From the NCBI GenBank assembly GCA_964036315.1, contig OZ038495.1, positions 29,102,258-29,166,257 of the forward strand: DNA of 64,000 nt, given 5' to 3'. Source of the stretch: Acanthosepion esculentum (Eukaryota > Mollusca > Cephalopoda > Sepiida > Sepiidae). Position 1 is the stretch's first letter. Every line of letters starts with the position of its first letter. Shown here piece after piece: positions 11,675 to 22,259 of the stretch. The notes under the pieces were generated by a model. The model saw only the letters and a program-made list of their open reading frames with translations. It was not told the origin of the DNA and made no database searches. The position numbers and the translations under genes are program-made.

Positions 11675-11897
11675 AAAAACTCCGGCCTTCTTCAGGTGAT
11701 TGAAATTTGGAACCGAAACCTTTCTTTCGTTCATCGGGGTAGATTGTTCTTATTCCATGAGACATGCCTCTTTCGGATGTCTCATTTATTTCCCATTAAC
11801 TCAGCTCTCCAAGTTTTTGGTTTCACCACTGCTGTAGCCTGGTATTGAACTTGCAACACTTTGAGTCTAGTCAGTGGATCCAACCAACGTTTTTATT
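11675..11897 (-). mobile_element. S1 SINE (copy b), minus orientation
   Basis: The minus strand carries the S1 body, with GGCCTTCTTCAGGTG at 11682-11696 on the plus strand, and a tRNA-like B box, GCAAGTTCAATACCAGG. The head breaks off just before the A box at the junction with the next copy. The body is of the subtype with CAGCAGTGGTGAAACC after the B box. The tail is truncated near 11675. Confidence 0.75.
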
Positions 11898-12137
11898 GTG
11901 AGTTCAATACTAGGCTACAGCAGTGTGAACCAAAAACCATGGCAACTTGAGTTAAAGGGAAATAATAGAGACACCTAGAAGAAGCATGGCACGTGGAACT
12001 AGAACAATCTAGCCCGGTGGTCGAAATATAGGGTCCGGTTAGAAATTCCAATCTCTTGAAAAAGGCCGGAGCGTACAACAGCCGAAACATTAATATGGCA
12101 ATGAAATGAGGATAACAGTTCGAATAATGTAAATTAT
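11898..12137 (+). mobile_element. S1 SINE (copy c), plus orientation
   Basis: It begins at the B box GTGAGTTCAATACTAGG and runs through GCATGGCACGTGGAACTAG, the AGGCCGGAGCGTACAAC stem region and GCCGAAAC to the tail GATAACAGTTCGAATAATG. It lacks the tRNA A-box half. It is head to head with copy b and tail to tail with copy d. Confidence 0.8.
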
Positions 12138-12338
12138 TCCATTCTTTGTCGCCATGTTTATTACAACGTTTCGGCTGTTGTACGCTCCGGTCTTCTTCAG
12201 GTGGTTGGAATGTCGAACTGAACCGTTTACTTCGCTCACTGGGTGGACTGTTCTAGTTCCACGTACCATGTTTAATGGATGTCAGTTATCAGTTATCTCC
12301 TGTTAATTCCCCTCTCCAAGTTCTCCACTGCCTTAACC
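12138..12338 (-). mobile_element. S1 SINE (copy d), minus orientation
   Basis: Minus-strand S1 body of the second subtype, with GGCAGTGGAGAACTTGGAG after the B-box region. It has CCACCTGAAGAAG and GCCGAAACGTTGTAATAAAC. It stops just short of the B box, where copy e begins in the opposite orientation. Confidence 0.82.
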
Positions 12339-12645
12339 TCAAAGGCACATGGCACAGTGGATAAAGGGCGTTGGTTAGATCCAGTGGCAGTACCCAAAGA
12401 GTGTGAGTTTAAAACCTGGTTAAGGCGATGGAGAACTTTCAGAGGGGAATTAACAGGAGATATCTGATATCCATTAGATATGGCACGTGGAACTAGAACA
12501 GTCTACCCCAGTGAGTGAGATAAAGGGTTCAGTTCGACATTCGAACAACCTGAAGAAGGCCTGAGCGTATAACGTCCGAAACGTTGTAATAAATATGGCG
12601 GCAAAGATGAGGACAATAGTCCCAATAATGTAAATAGGAAATACA
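12339..12645 (+). mobile_element. S1 SINE (copy e), near full length
   Basis: This is one of the most complete copies. The A-box region is CATGGCACAGTGGATAAAGG and the degenerate B box is GTGTGAGTTTAAAACCTGG. The body has GGCACGTGGAACTAGAACAG, and CTGAAGA and GAAACGTTGTAATAAAT flank a short stem. The tail is ATGAGGACAATAGTCCC-AATAATGTAAAT. The head is typical of a tRNA-derived RNA polymerase III promoter. There is no coding capacity; retrotransposition would need another element's RT. Confidence 0.85.
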
Positions 12646-12773
12646 TTATTTCTTATAAAAACAAACATTATATACTAAAATTTACACTCTCAAATTTCAT
12701 ATAAAAACATGTATTAATAGAATATGCCTAATAAGTTTTATTGGAAAAACATTGACTATCTATCTTACTCTGA

Positions 12774-12995
12774 GTGTGTAAGTGTAACCCTGTAGAAGGC
12801 TTTGAATGTCCGACCTGCTCTAGGGTGTGCAAGTCCAGATCGGGCCTGACAAGGCATATGAAATGGTACATTGGAAGTGATGATGATCAAAGTCAACTTC
12901 CGCCATCCGGAGATGATTTGATATGCCACATATGTGACAAGAAATGCAGATCAGTGGCTGGCTTTATGAGCCACTGTCGTTCACACAACCGATGA
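12774..12995 (+). pseudogene. C-terminal double C2H2 zinc finger of a LINE ORF2 (remnant)
   Basis: The frame ends in two zinc-finger units. The first, CPTCSRVCKSRSGLTRHMKW, has C-X2-C-X12-H but Tyr where the last His should be. The second, CHICDKKCRSVAGFMSHCRSH, is a full C-X2-C-X12-H-X3-H, followed by NR and a stop. No ATG begins the frame. The same kind of finger ends the L LINE at 56.8 kb, and similar fingers close many metazoan LINE ORF2 proteins, where they probably bind nucleic acid. I read it as a 5'-truncated LINE tail. A host zinc-finger exon is less likely, because no other finger lies nearby. Confidence 0.6.
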
Positions 12996-13379
12996 ATGCA
13001 GTTTTGTAGTGGGTTGGGGGGGATTTGACAGAAGGGCTGACATATCAGTGATGATGATACTCGCTTTGTGAGTCGACAGCCACTACTAACCTTGTAGATG
13101 TATTTCTGCGTGTGAACTTGATTTTTCCTAGACTATATTCTATTAAAAGTTCAGTAACCATTATGATTGATTTTAAAATTAATTTGTACTGGGAATTTTC
13201 ACTAAATATATAAAAGAATATATAAAAATATGATACATTAGTCTTGCTGAGATTTCTCTACGTGGCTTCCGTGCAGAAGATGAATGAGTAATAAATATAT
13301 CAGCCTGGGGTTTCAGTGGGAGTTGAGGAATTATATACTTTTGTTTACATGAGTATGCTCAGAAACGGAGAGTACTGAA

Positions 13380-13835
13380 CTTGTCACGTAATATCGGTCC
13401 TCATATATGGTAGTGAATGCTGGACAATCACCTCACAGATGAAAAGATGTAGGACAACAGAAATGTAATTCTACAGAAGCATGCTGAGAATACCATGGAC
13501 TTAACACCTGAGAAATAACGAAGTTCTAGAGAAAATTGAAACAAAAACGACACTGATACTTAGCATCCGAATGGCAGTTTAAATTTCTAGGACACCTAAT
13601 GTAGAAAGAGGGCTTCGAGAATTTGCTACTCTCATAAAATTGAAAGCAAGAGGGGAAAACAACTGGTAACCTACTCGATGGGTCTGTGTAAATTTTTGGC
13701 AGAACAGGGATTATGAGATATAGCAAAAGTACAAAAGTTACCAAGGGCTACAAAGTATAGGAAATTATGGAGAGCCGTAATCACCCACGTCCTGCAGGGT
13801 CATAGCCCATAGACGAATAATTCAGTGAAATAGCT
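13380..13835 (+). mobile_element. R-family LINE (RTE-like), 3' end of ORF2, broken
   Basis: The plus strand encodes VLIYGSECWTITSQMKR (from about 13396), then FYRSMLRIPWT, a KIETKTTLILSIRM block, KEGFENLL, GRTGIMRYSKSTKVTKGYK, and finally LWRAVITHVLQGHSP before a stop near 13810. This order matches the C-terminal third of the RTE-like LINE at 36.6 kb. At least three frameshifts or stops break it. The RT core is absent, so the copy is 5' truncated. Confidence 0.78.
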
Positions 13836-13839
13836 GTAC

Positions 13840-14385
13840 GTACGCATTGCCAAAATCCGTGACTACTTCAGTACAAATAACGTGAGTTTGGAGGCATCTG
13901 AACGAGGAAAAATCTTTTACATCAATGATTTGTACGAAGAGAATGGATTTTTTTTGCCAAATCTAATCAAATGCCTTATTTTCTTTTCCACTGTGAAGTG
14001 TAGTTCGCCTACGAAAACTAGTTTAGTGCACCAAATATCTATATATAGCGAATTGACTAGGGAGGCAGGACTTGTTAAAGACAATTTCCCTGGAAGTCGC
14101 AGACATCTTAAAATATGGACGGACAATGTTTTTTATCGCTATTAAGATTTTACCAACCTTAAAATCCCAAACCAATTCAGGCAATCAGTTTCTTAAGTGA
14201 CTTTTGTATTTTCATATAGATTCAATACTGCCAATATCGCATATATACTTTCAATGGAATATGTATATTTTAAAATGGTTTTTCTTGTACGCTTATCTGT
14301 ATGACTTATCAAATATGAATACGGATACAGATATTTTTATATTTTTTAGTTCGGTATAACGCCGAATTACAACATGCATATTGAG

Positions 14386-14428
<43 letters not shown>

Positions 14429-14473
14429 AAATGTGAGCATAAAAGTTAATATAACTTATATATTTATACACAT

Positions 14474-14509
<36 letters not shown>

Positions 14510-15745
14510 TAGTTATTTCCATCAATGTATTTGTATATATATACATATTTTAAATACATAAACGGAAATTGAGGTAGCAATCCTGTACCTGTTGGCATTT
14601 ATATATGGAACTTTACTAGAGGAGTTGACAGTCTTCTGGAGAGGACGTTTGTAGCGTGACCAATACATATTGATGATTTTGTTTCTGAGAAGATACAATA
14701 AATATTTTGAAAGGTGTTTTTCCATAAGTAAATATGCGTTAAAGCGAATTTGTCTTTAAAGAATTATATAACTTACACTCCAGGGAAATGAAACCTATTT
14801 TTCTTAATCTAATTATTAGCATGTATATGTTCCTTAAGTAAATATATTTGTTAAATCATATATTATATATTTCAAACTAGTCACAACACATTACATTGCA
14901 TCTAGATATATGGATCTGTTGCAATATTTCGGTCTCTCGCGTGGTATTGCGTCATAGAACAGCATCTTGAACTTAAGACCTGCGTCTGCTTTTCCGTGAC
15001 CGTTATAGTCGCATAGCAATCATCTATGTCAACATAAGAAAATATCATCCTTGATGGTAGATATCTTTGTTTCATGTCTGTATAACCAATCTGAAGATGG
15101 CTCATGTAAGTCATGTAATGCTTAGGACCAACTTAATAAAAAATATCCAAATATTGGACAGTTTTTGTCTTTATTTTCACCAGTAACTAAAGCAAATATA
15201 CGAACTTTAGAACGGCTCATGATCAGACATAAGACATTCACAATATGTTATATTTAATAATATCTATCTATATATATCTATATCTATCTATCTCTATCTA
15301 TCTATATATAGAGAGAGAGATACATGATCGCCTAAACGTGTATCACGCATGGCATATAACTTTTATTTATAAATAACGTAACATTGGGATAGCAGTAAAT
15401 TTAAGAAATGCGATATGCTGTATAAACCGGGAAGTAAATTTACCGTTAAAGACTCATAAAGTCTATACAATTAGGCCTAAATAAATGTTCTGTTTTAATT
15501 AAAGATGTGTTTTTCGTAAAAGAAACTTTTTGTGTTCATGTGTGTTTTAAATTTCCTAAAAGATTCTGCTGAGATTTTCTCATCCTATACAGTAAATTCC
15601 TGCTTCTGGTTTTAGGTTATTCTGTTTTCTGTTAAATAACCTATTCTTTCTTTCAGGAGCAAAATTTAGATTAAGTTATATAAATTATTTTCAGTTTGTC
15701 ATTATTGATTTGGTAGGTAGTAGTATGTATCTGGTTTTATCAGGA
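13840..15745. other. No gene; several microsatellites
   Basis: It contains (TA)n at about 14391-14424, (CA)n at 14472-14508 and a TATC/GATA-type tract at 15265-15330. The 70-88-codon open frames show no recognisable domain. The rest is AT-rich unique sequence. Confidence 0.6.
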
Positions 15746-15748
15746 TTA

Positions 15749-15756
15749 CACACACA

Positions 15757-15823
<67 letters not shown>
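15749..15823. repeat. (CA)n(TA)n microsatellite
   Basis: A short CA tract runs into about 28 TA units. Confidence 0.95.
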
Positions 15824-15825
<2 letters not shown>

Positions 15826-15910
15826 CCAAGTATAGTATTGGTGTATACGGAATAACTTCCAATAACCAACAATTACTATTCTCAAAAGAGTGCTCAATAC
15901 AGAGTAGTGG

Positions 15911-15970
15911 TGGTGTCTTATCAAGTGATGATGTTGAATGTATTCAACAACATCACTTGATAAGACACCA
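15911..15970. repeat. Near-perfect 28-bp palindrome with 4-nt loop
   Basis: The left arm (15911-15938) begins TGGTGTCTTATCAAGTGATG. The right arm (15943-15970) is its reverse complement with a single mismatch. The loop is TGTA. The arms are neither AT-simple nor part of another repeat seen here. Confidence 0.92.
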
Positions 15971-16049
15971 GAGGTGTTGATAACAAAATGGCTATTTTTG
16001 TAGTGATTTTATAATATATTTGTTATAATTTTCGACTAAATAATATATA

Positions 16050-16612
16050 TATAAATTTAATTATTTTCAAATCTTGTGCATGAAATTGTGTTATACATTA
16101 CAGGGTAAGTTCTTTTTCTTTGATAAATACTTTTACAAATATTTTAAATGATGCATTCTCATAGAAACACTATTTGCCTAATACATTTAGAGTTAGTCTC
16201 TTGTAGACTTGAAAACACAGTTTAACAGACGAAAGGAATCTCCAGGAATTTCATTTTACCGCCTTTTTTACTATTTCTTTTAATGTTCTGTCGTCACAAG
16301 TTAAACGCGAGTATTTTTTCTTCCATATAATAACAAGCGCTTGTAACGACAGTTTACAGAAACAAACATGTCCACAAATTTTTCTAACTCGGACGAAACT
16401 GCTTTTCCTTCCATCTGCATTTTTGATATAATGTACAGGATGGTCCAAAAGTCTTTTCACCGCTACATGCCATAATTTTATATTTCAATGGCCTGTAGGA
16501 TATTATCAAGGAGAGAGTTTCACATGAACGATACCAGAATGTCCATCAGTTGAAGGGCGCCGTTCGTAGTGCCGTTGCAACATTCAACAAAGCACATCTT
16601 TGTAAAATATCA
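16050..16612 (+). repeat. Left arm of a ~550-bp inverted duplication
   Basis: This matches the reverse complement of 21668-22217 over nearly its whole length. Shared blocks include GATAAATACTTTTACAAATA, TAGAGTTAGTCTCTTGTAGA, GGAATCTCCAGGAATTTCAT and AAACAAACATGTCCACA. Small indels and scattered substitutions separate the arms. The right part of this arm includes the left end of the mini-transposon listed next. No protein function is recognised in the shared block. Confidence 0.88.
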
Positions 16613-16788
16613 CACTGGAGATGGCGCCGCATCATTTTTGGCCAGGAAAATGGTGTTCATACAGACCTTCTCGATGTGTGACAGCGTCAATGAAAGTGAG
16701 TAAACTGAATCCAGTACATGTACTTTCTATTACTTGTACTATTCTCGTTACTTTATGGAATGGGTGACAAGACCTTCGGACCACCCTG
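16436..16788 (+). mobile_element. Internally deleted Tc1/mariner (IS630-type) element
   Basis: It is flanked by TA on both sides (16434-16435 and 16789-16790). Terminal inverted repeats are CAGGATGGTCCAAAAGTC on the left and, read inwards, CAGGGTGGTCCGAAGGTC on the right. Inside, one frame reads HERYQNVHQLKGAVRSAVAT and then WRWRRIIFGQENGVHTDLL. That resembles the C-terminal end of IS630-type transposases, where a short Arg-rich stretch precedes a G-x-H motif. Catalytic Asp residues are absent, so it could only move with a transposase supplied elsewhere. Confidence 0.72.
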
Positions 16789-16799
16789 TACAATGATGT

Positions 16800-18190
16800 T
16801 AACTCGTTATTGGTTATTTCCCGACAGATAGTTTAAATATATTCTTTTCCCTAAATTTCAGATTTGTCGATAATTATTAATACACCGTCATTCATCTTGA
16901 TATTGTTTTGTCTTGTCCACGATTTTAGCTACAATTTTCTTTGCTAATATCTGTCTCGCCTATCGCACTTCATAGCCTTTGCAAACGAGTTCACCAACAA
17001 GACTGAATTCGCTGCTGTTCCACCAGACAAGAGTAGCGTAAATAATTGCAAGAAAATAGTTGGTTACTATTGCTACTGTCAAAAACCAGACAATCAATTC
17101 TTCACTTTTTGGAACACAAAGGTTTTTTTTTTATCTTCTCAATCACTGTAGATAATCTACATAGATAATTTTTCTTCATCTCACAATGGAGGGAAAGCGA
17201 AAATGTCAGATATATATAATCTAAAATGTAATTATCAATTCTATGACTATATCGTTGTGGATATCTTTTGATTTGCTGAAATGCTGCTTGAACACTTTCT
17301 TTAATTTCTCTCATTTACGTGTTGGAAATTTGAATATTTAGATTGCTTTTGTGGTTAGTTATGTTTTAAGGTACTCGATGTACTATGAACTGATGCACCT
17401 TACGTCGATTAACTCTGTACCTGAATATAAAATAAATTGCTGATATCTTTGGCACGAAACCAACTTACAAAAAGTTCTAAATCGTTGGAACATCCTATGA
17501 AGAACTGTCTTACTATGTGCTGCTTGCGATATTAACAGACATTGACATCAGGCAGGAAATTTATGATTCGATACGATCAGAAAAAAACGTAGAAGCTTCT
17601 TTGAAAGGTAGTCCTTAAAAACAAATGATATTCTAAAAGAAAATATATTCAGCGAATAAAAATCGATATTAGACATAAAAGAAACAGTCGAAAAAATCAG
17701 CTATGATATCAAATAAGTTTGTCAATCCTGAATAAAGAAAAATGGTTAATACAGTAACTTTTAAATAATTTCTTCAGGGAATTATAACAGAGAAATGGTT
17801 CCACACAGTTTACGTCTCCTTTTTAGAAGCGATGATTTAAGCGACCATACACCAATGTGACAAATTTAATACCTCGATGTTGATACTGTACAAAATTAAG
17901 ATAGTACTATTGGTATCATATGCTCATTTTTTTATATAGAAATTCATATCTAACATATCTTGTATGTTATTTACTTTGGTTAAATTACACTGAAAATATG
18001 CACAAGGAGAAATCAAAGAAAGTTATAGTTTGCAACAACTGTCACGATATAATATCATGAATCTTTCATTGAATTTAGTTGTGGTTAATGCATACCTTAA
18101 TATGTATTTTCTGTGTTAAACCCAACTCTATGAGAGCGCCTCATTGTGCCTGCTTCGTCTCAGGCTGTCCGATGATATGAGAGGGAACAA
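16800..18190. other. No gene recognised
   Basis: AT-rich; nothing beyond short chance frames. Confidence 0.45.
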
Positions 18191-18194
18191 ATAA

Positions 18195-18838
18195 ATAAAC
18201 TCAATAGCTTCATCTCCTCAGGGAAATTTCTCTGTGTCGTGCCAGAAGGTTTTTCTCGTCTGAGTTGATCCTTCAAATCTATAAATTCGCCATCCGTACT
18301 TGCATCGAATATTGTTGTCATATATGATCTGGTACCCCCGCTGGAATTCCCGAGGTCCTCGACAAAATCCAGAGGTGGATATACAATGTGATAGGTTCTG
18401 ATCTGGCATTTAGTATACAGTCACTTTCTGAGAGTAGTGTCGTCTCTTCTCTCTGTCTCTTCTATGAATATTTTCACGGCAACTGTTCCGACGTTTTATT
18501 TTCGCTGGTTCCTAAACTGCATGAATTTAAGCGTGCTTCTAGTTTGGCGTCTCTGTCCCACCCTTTCACCATCGAAAGTGTTACATGCAGCCGTTTTCTT
18601 TTTCAACAACTTATCATCTCGCACTTACCGACAATGGAATTCTCTTCCTCTTAATTGCTTCCCTGATAACTATAATCTTCAAATATTCAAATGTAATGTC
18701 AATCGATATCTTCTGATGTCTTCATCCGGGTCCTCGTCCTTCTCTTTATCCTCTCCACAAACATACCTCTTTACTCTTGTTCTCTACCCTCTGTATCAGC
18801 TTGCTTGCTAGTGGCACTCTCACCTTGCTTGAAAAAAT
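18195..18838 (+). mobile_element. J-family LINE (Jockey-superfamily type), 3' end, plus strand
   Basis: Frames on the plus strand spell LCRARRFFSSELILQIYKF, then TCIEYCCHI, VLDKIQRWIYNVIGSDLAF, YFHGNCSDVLFSLVPKLHEF, HPFTIESV, LPLNCFPDNYNLQIFKCNVN and a stop. This is the conserved post-RT region of Jockey-superfamily ORF2 proteins, matching the J copy at 45-46 kb. It is 5' truncated near 18195. The 3' end carries CTAGTGGCACTCTCACCTTG, shared in inverse orientation with the next element. Confidence 0.8.
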
Positions 18839-18841
18839 GCT

Positions 18842-19372
18842 TTAAAAAATCACCCCAAGCAAGGCGGGAGTGCCACTAGCACGCAAGGGGTTAAAGAGAG
18901 TGGGAGCAAGACTAGAGACGTGACTGAGGAAAGGATAAAGAGAAGAACGGGGGTCAGGATCAAAGCATGAGAAGATGTCAATTGACATTACATTTGAATA
19001 TTTCAAGACTATCAGGAAAGCAGGTATGAGGAAGGGACTTCCACATACGGGAAGTGCGAGAAAAGAAGCTGTTGGAGTTGAAGAGTCGGCTACATTTAAC
19101 CGTTTCGACAGTGAAATGGTGTAACTGAGATGCCAACATAGTAACACGCCTAAGTTTATGCAGTTTGGGAACCAGAGAAAATAGCTCGTCGGAGCAGTTG
19201 CCCTGAAAGTACTTATAGAAAAGACAGAGGGTTGCGACGGCACGTCTGTGAGGAAGTGAATGTAAATGAGATGCCAGACCAGGACCAAGCACATTGCATA
19301 TCCGTCTCTGGATTTTGTCGAGGAACTCGAGACGAAAAGCGGGGGATCCAGAATATTTAACTTCCCTAGACA
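18842..19372 (-). mobile_element. J-family LINE, 3' end, minus strand
   Basis: The minus strand reads FLDKIQRRICNVLGPGLASH, then HRRAVATLCLFYKYFQGNCS, FSLVPKLHKL, HFTVETVKCSRLF, SFFSRTSRMWKSLPHTCFPD and IFKCNVN. The region is split by one frameshift and is 5' truncated near 19372. Its 3' end (TAGTGGCACTCCCGCCTTGC on the minus strand) abuts the 3' end of the plus-strand copy. Confidence 0.82.
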
Positions 19373-21230
19373 ACATACATGTATTGCTGCATGATTTACG
19401 TATGTATACAGAGGAATATATATCTATATATAATACTCCAAACATTAATTCCCACGTGTAATGCGTGTCTCACCAAAGGTCATGCTAGAATAAAATTTAC
19501 ACTCAATATCACACCAAACCATCAAGAGAGCCGTGAGCTCCATGTCGCAGATAGCAGATTCACGCGAGCCGAGGAACTGCGCCTGAATTACAAAAGTGGA
19601 AATGAGCCGGATAACATATGTTATGATACATACCACCACCGACGAGAGGGCAGTCTCTCAGATATAGCAGACGAAAATATAAAGTCCACATTCGGATAAG
19701 TTTTCCGGTGCCGCATATACACTGGTCGAAAGTAAGTGGAGTTAGGAATTGAATAAAATGTAATATTAAATGTGAAAGATTCAAATCTTGTGTAATCATT
19801 TGTTCCGCCTCCTCGACATCATTACACAAGCATTGTTAAAGATAACAGAATTATTAATAATAATAACAATAACATCTTTAAGGAGTGTTACTTATTGGCG
19901 TATTACTTTCCATTTATTGGTACTAAATACGTAAAAAAAGACAAGCCAATGTCCGCGATCATTCTTGCTACCTTTTCGAAATTCCATCTGGCACCAGTCA
20001 CGGCCTACAAACGAAATAATTTAGATTGAATTTCAAACACGTATAGTAATATGCACCTTTTGAAAGGATTTTCAATATTCATGCTGTACCAATATCATGT
20101 GATTTTTTTTGGGGGGGGATTTAAATCTCTGTTGAATCACGTGATAATGATTTAGTGTCAATTCTGATTTCAGAGTCGTAACATATGAAAAATATAATAA
20201 TCATAAGTTTCTTGTCATTTTTAAGAAAATGTGTATGAATGTTACAGTTCCAACCCTGGTTCAAATGTCATTATGGTCGATTTGTCAAGGAGTTGATCTT
20301 TGATAATTTTGCCCTGTGATGATAGCAGCGTTCGGCACTGTTTAGAACGACCTGAAAATTATACCTAGGGATGACCCAAACCTTGTAGATGAACTTAGGT
20401 AGAAGGAGTAATGCAGAAACCACCGGTTTGGTGCGACAGTAAGAAGGCGAAAATTATCTTGACCGAGATTTTGAGTGTATTGGCCGTATTCAAAGTGTTA
20501 ATCGTACCATGCGCTCTCTCAAACAACTACAACTAAGGTCCGTTCAGCACGGTTGCAATCTAAACCCCAAGGTGGTTCTGTGGGTGCAAATGTGCCTGAG
20601 AAGGCCTTAGCAGTAGGGTTTAACTAGGCAACATAGCAGACAGTCATATTCGGAAGTGCGTGGCCAGCCATTATATGTATATAGTTTCAATTTCATATAG
20701 TCGGATTATAACTATTATTAAGTGACAAAATATAAACATGCTATAGGTTTCTATATAGAAAAGTAATGAGACGATAGATGGGATAAAAGGTTTGGTTTTG
20801 TGTATCATGTAATTTACCAATATGTATAATTTCATCATAACACTATTAACCCATTTACATGAAAAGATATATTGACAGTTTATCAACACGCACTTGAAAG
20901 AGGACAGTAAAGAAATAAAACGAATTAGTGTATCCTTATTGACCAAACCTGCCACTTAAAAGTCGTTCATTATTTACCTATATTGATTGGATTTTAAAAA
21001 TCTTTTGGTAAAAAAGGAAGTAGCGTTGCTTTTTAAATTTGTAACACGAAATCTATTTCCCAGATTTTCATTTGAAGAAAAGTGTCAAAGTTAAATGTAA
21101 TTATTTTGCTTCAATGCTGAGATAACGACAATCATAGCTACACAGAATTAGGTTTAATATATTCGATGTGAATGGCTATTAAGAAATATATGCGCGCGCA
21201 CACACATTTGCTTGAATTGAAACATAATAT
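19373..21230. other. No gene recognised
   Basis: Moderately AT-rich, with no motif beyond a Tc1-TIR-like ACACTGGTCGAAAGTAAGTG near 19720 that lacks a partner. Open frames of 60-106 codons are unrecognised. Confidence 0.45.
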
Positions 21231-21238
21231 ACTTACAA

Positions 21239-21240
<2 letters not shown>

Positions 21241-21300
<60 letters not shown>
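21241..21300. repeat. (TA)n microsatellite
   Basis: GTGTGT followed by about 26 TA units. Confidence 0.95.
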
Positions 21301-21302
<2 letters not shown>

Positions 21303-21667
21303 CACAAACCTACAAGTCTCCATCCGAAAGATACTAGTAGAAAATACAATTATAATAACTTCATCCACATGTAAAAAAAAAATGATTAAAAATAATGAAA
21401 TCCTTAATAATAAAGCAAAAGCCAACACTCATTAATATTAACTACAAACGCAATGTGTTGACTGTTTTCGTAAAATAAAACATCCCTATAACTCCAGACA
21501 CATACACTCATCCCATACATCCAGTTAAAACTACAGCTGAACAGTTTGTACACACTGTGTCCAGAAAATAAAAACAAACTTGTACGAACATAAGGAAAAT
21601 TAAATAAAACGCTTAATCGTAGTAACTTGTCTGTCGTCATTAATAATATATATGATACACACAAACC

Positions 21668-22210
21668 TGCTTTGTTGAATGTTGCAAAGGCTCGCCAAAC
21701 GGTGTCCTTCAACTGATGAATATTCTGGTAACGTTCATGTGAAATTTCCTTGATAATATCTCACAGAACATTGAAATATAAAACTGTTGTGCAGGGGTGA
21801 CAGGACTTTTGAACCATCCTGAACATTTTATCGAAAATACAGATAGATTGAAAGGCATCAGGCGAAAGCAGTTTCATCTGATTTAGAAAAAAATGTGGAC
21901 ATGTTTGTTTCTGCAAACTGTCTTTACTAGCGCTTTTTTATCATATGGCAGAAACTCACGTTTAACTTGTGACGACTGACATTAAAAGAATTAATAAAAA
22001 AGGCGGTAAAATGAAATTCCTGGAGATTCCTTTCGTCTGTTAAACTGTGCTTTCAAGTCTACAAGAGACTAACTCTAAATTTATTAGGCAAATATAGTGT
22101 TTCTATGAGAATGCATCATTTAAAATATTTGTAAAAGTATTTATCAAAGATAAAGAACTTGCCTGAAATGTATAACAAAATTTCTTGCACAAGAAGATTA
22201 TTTGAAAATA

Positions 22211-22217
<7 letters not shown>
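21668..22217 (-). repeat. Right arm of the ~550-bp inverted duplication
   Basis: Inverse of 16050-16612. It includes one terminal repeat of the mini-transposon (21796-21822, read inwards on the minus strand as CAGGATGGTTCAAAAGTC) and the same transposase scrap, here HERYQNIHQLKDTVWRAFAT, upstream of 21720. The second transposon end is missing, so homology stops near 21668 inside the element. Duplication probably followed insertion of the transposon; order by inference only. Confidence 0.88.
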
Positions 22218-22247
<30 letters not shown>

Positions 22248-22254
22248 TGTGTGT
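22213..22254. repeat. (CA)n(GT)n palindromic microsatellite
   Basis: A CA tract turns directly into GTGTGTGTGTGG, making a self-complementary block at one edge of the inverted duplication. Confidence 0.9.
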
Positions 22255-22259
22255 GGCCT

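Noticed and set aside
19718..19745. Tc1-like terminal repeat (ACACTGGTCGAAAGTAAGTG)
   Set aside because: Resembles Tc1 ends, but no inverted partner within several kb and no transposase.
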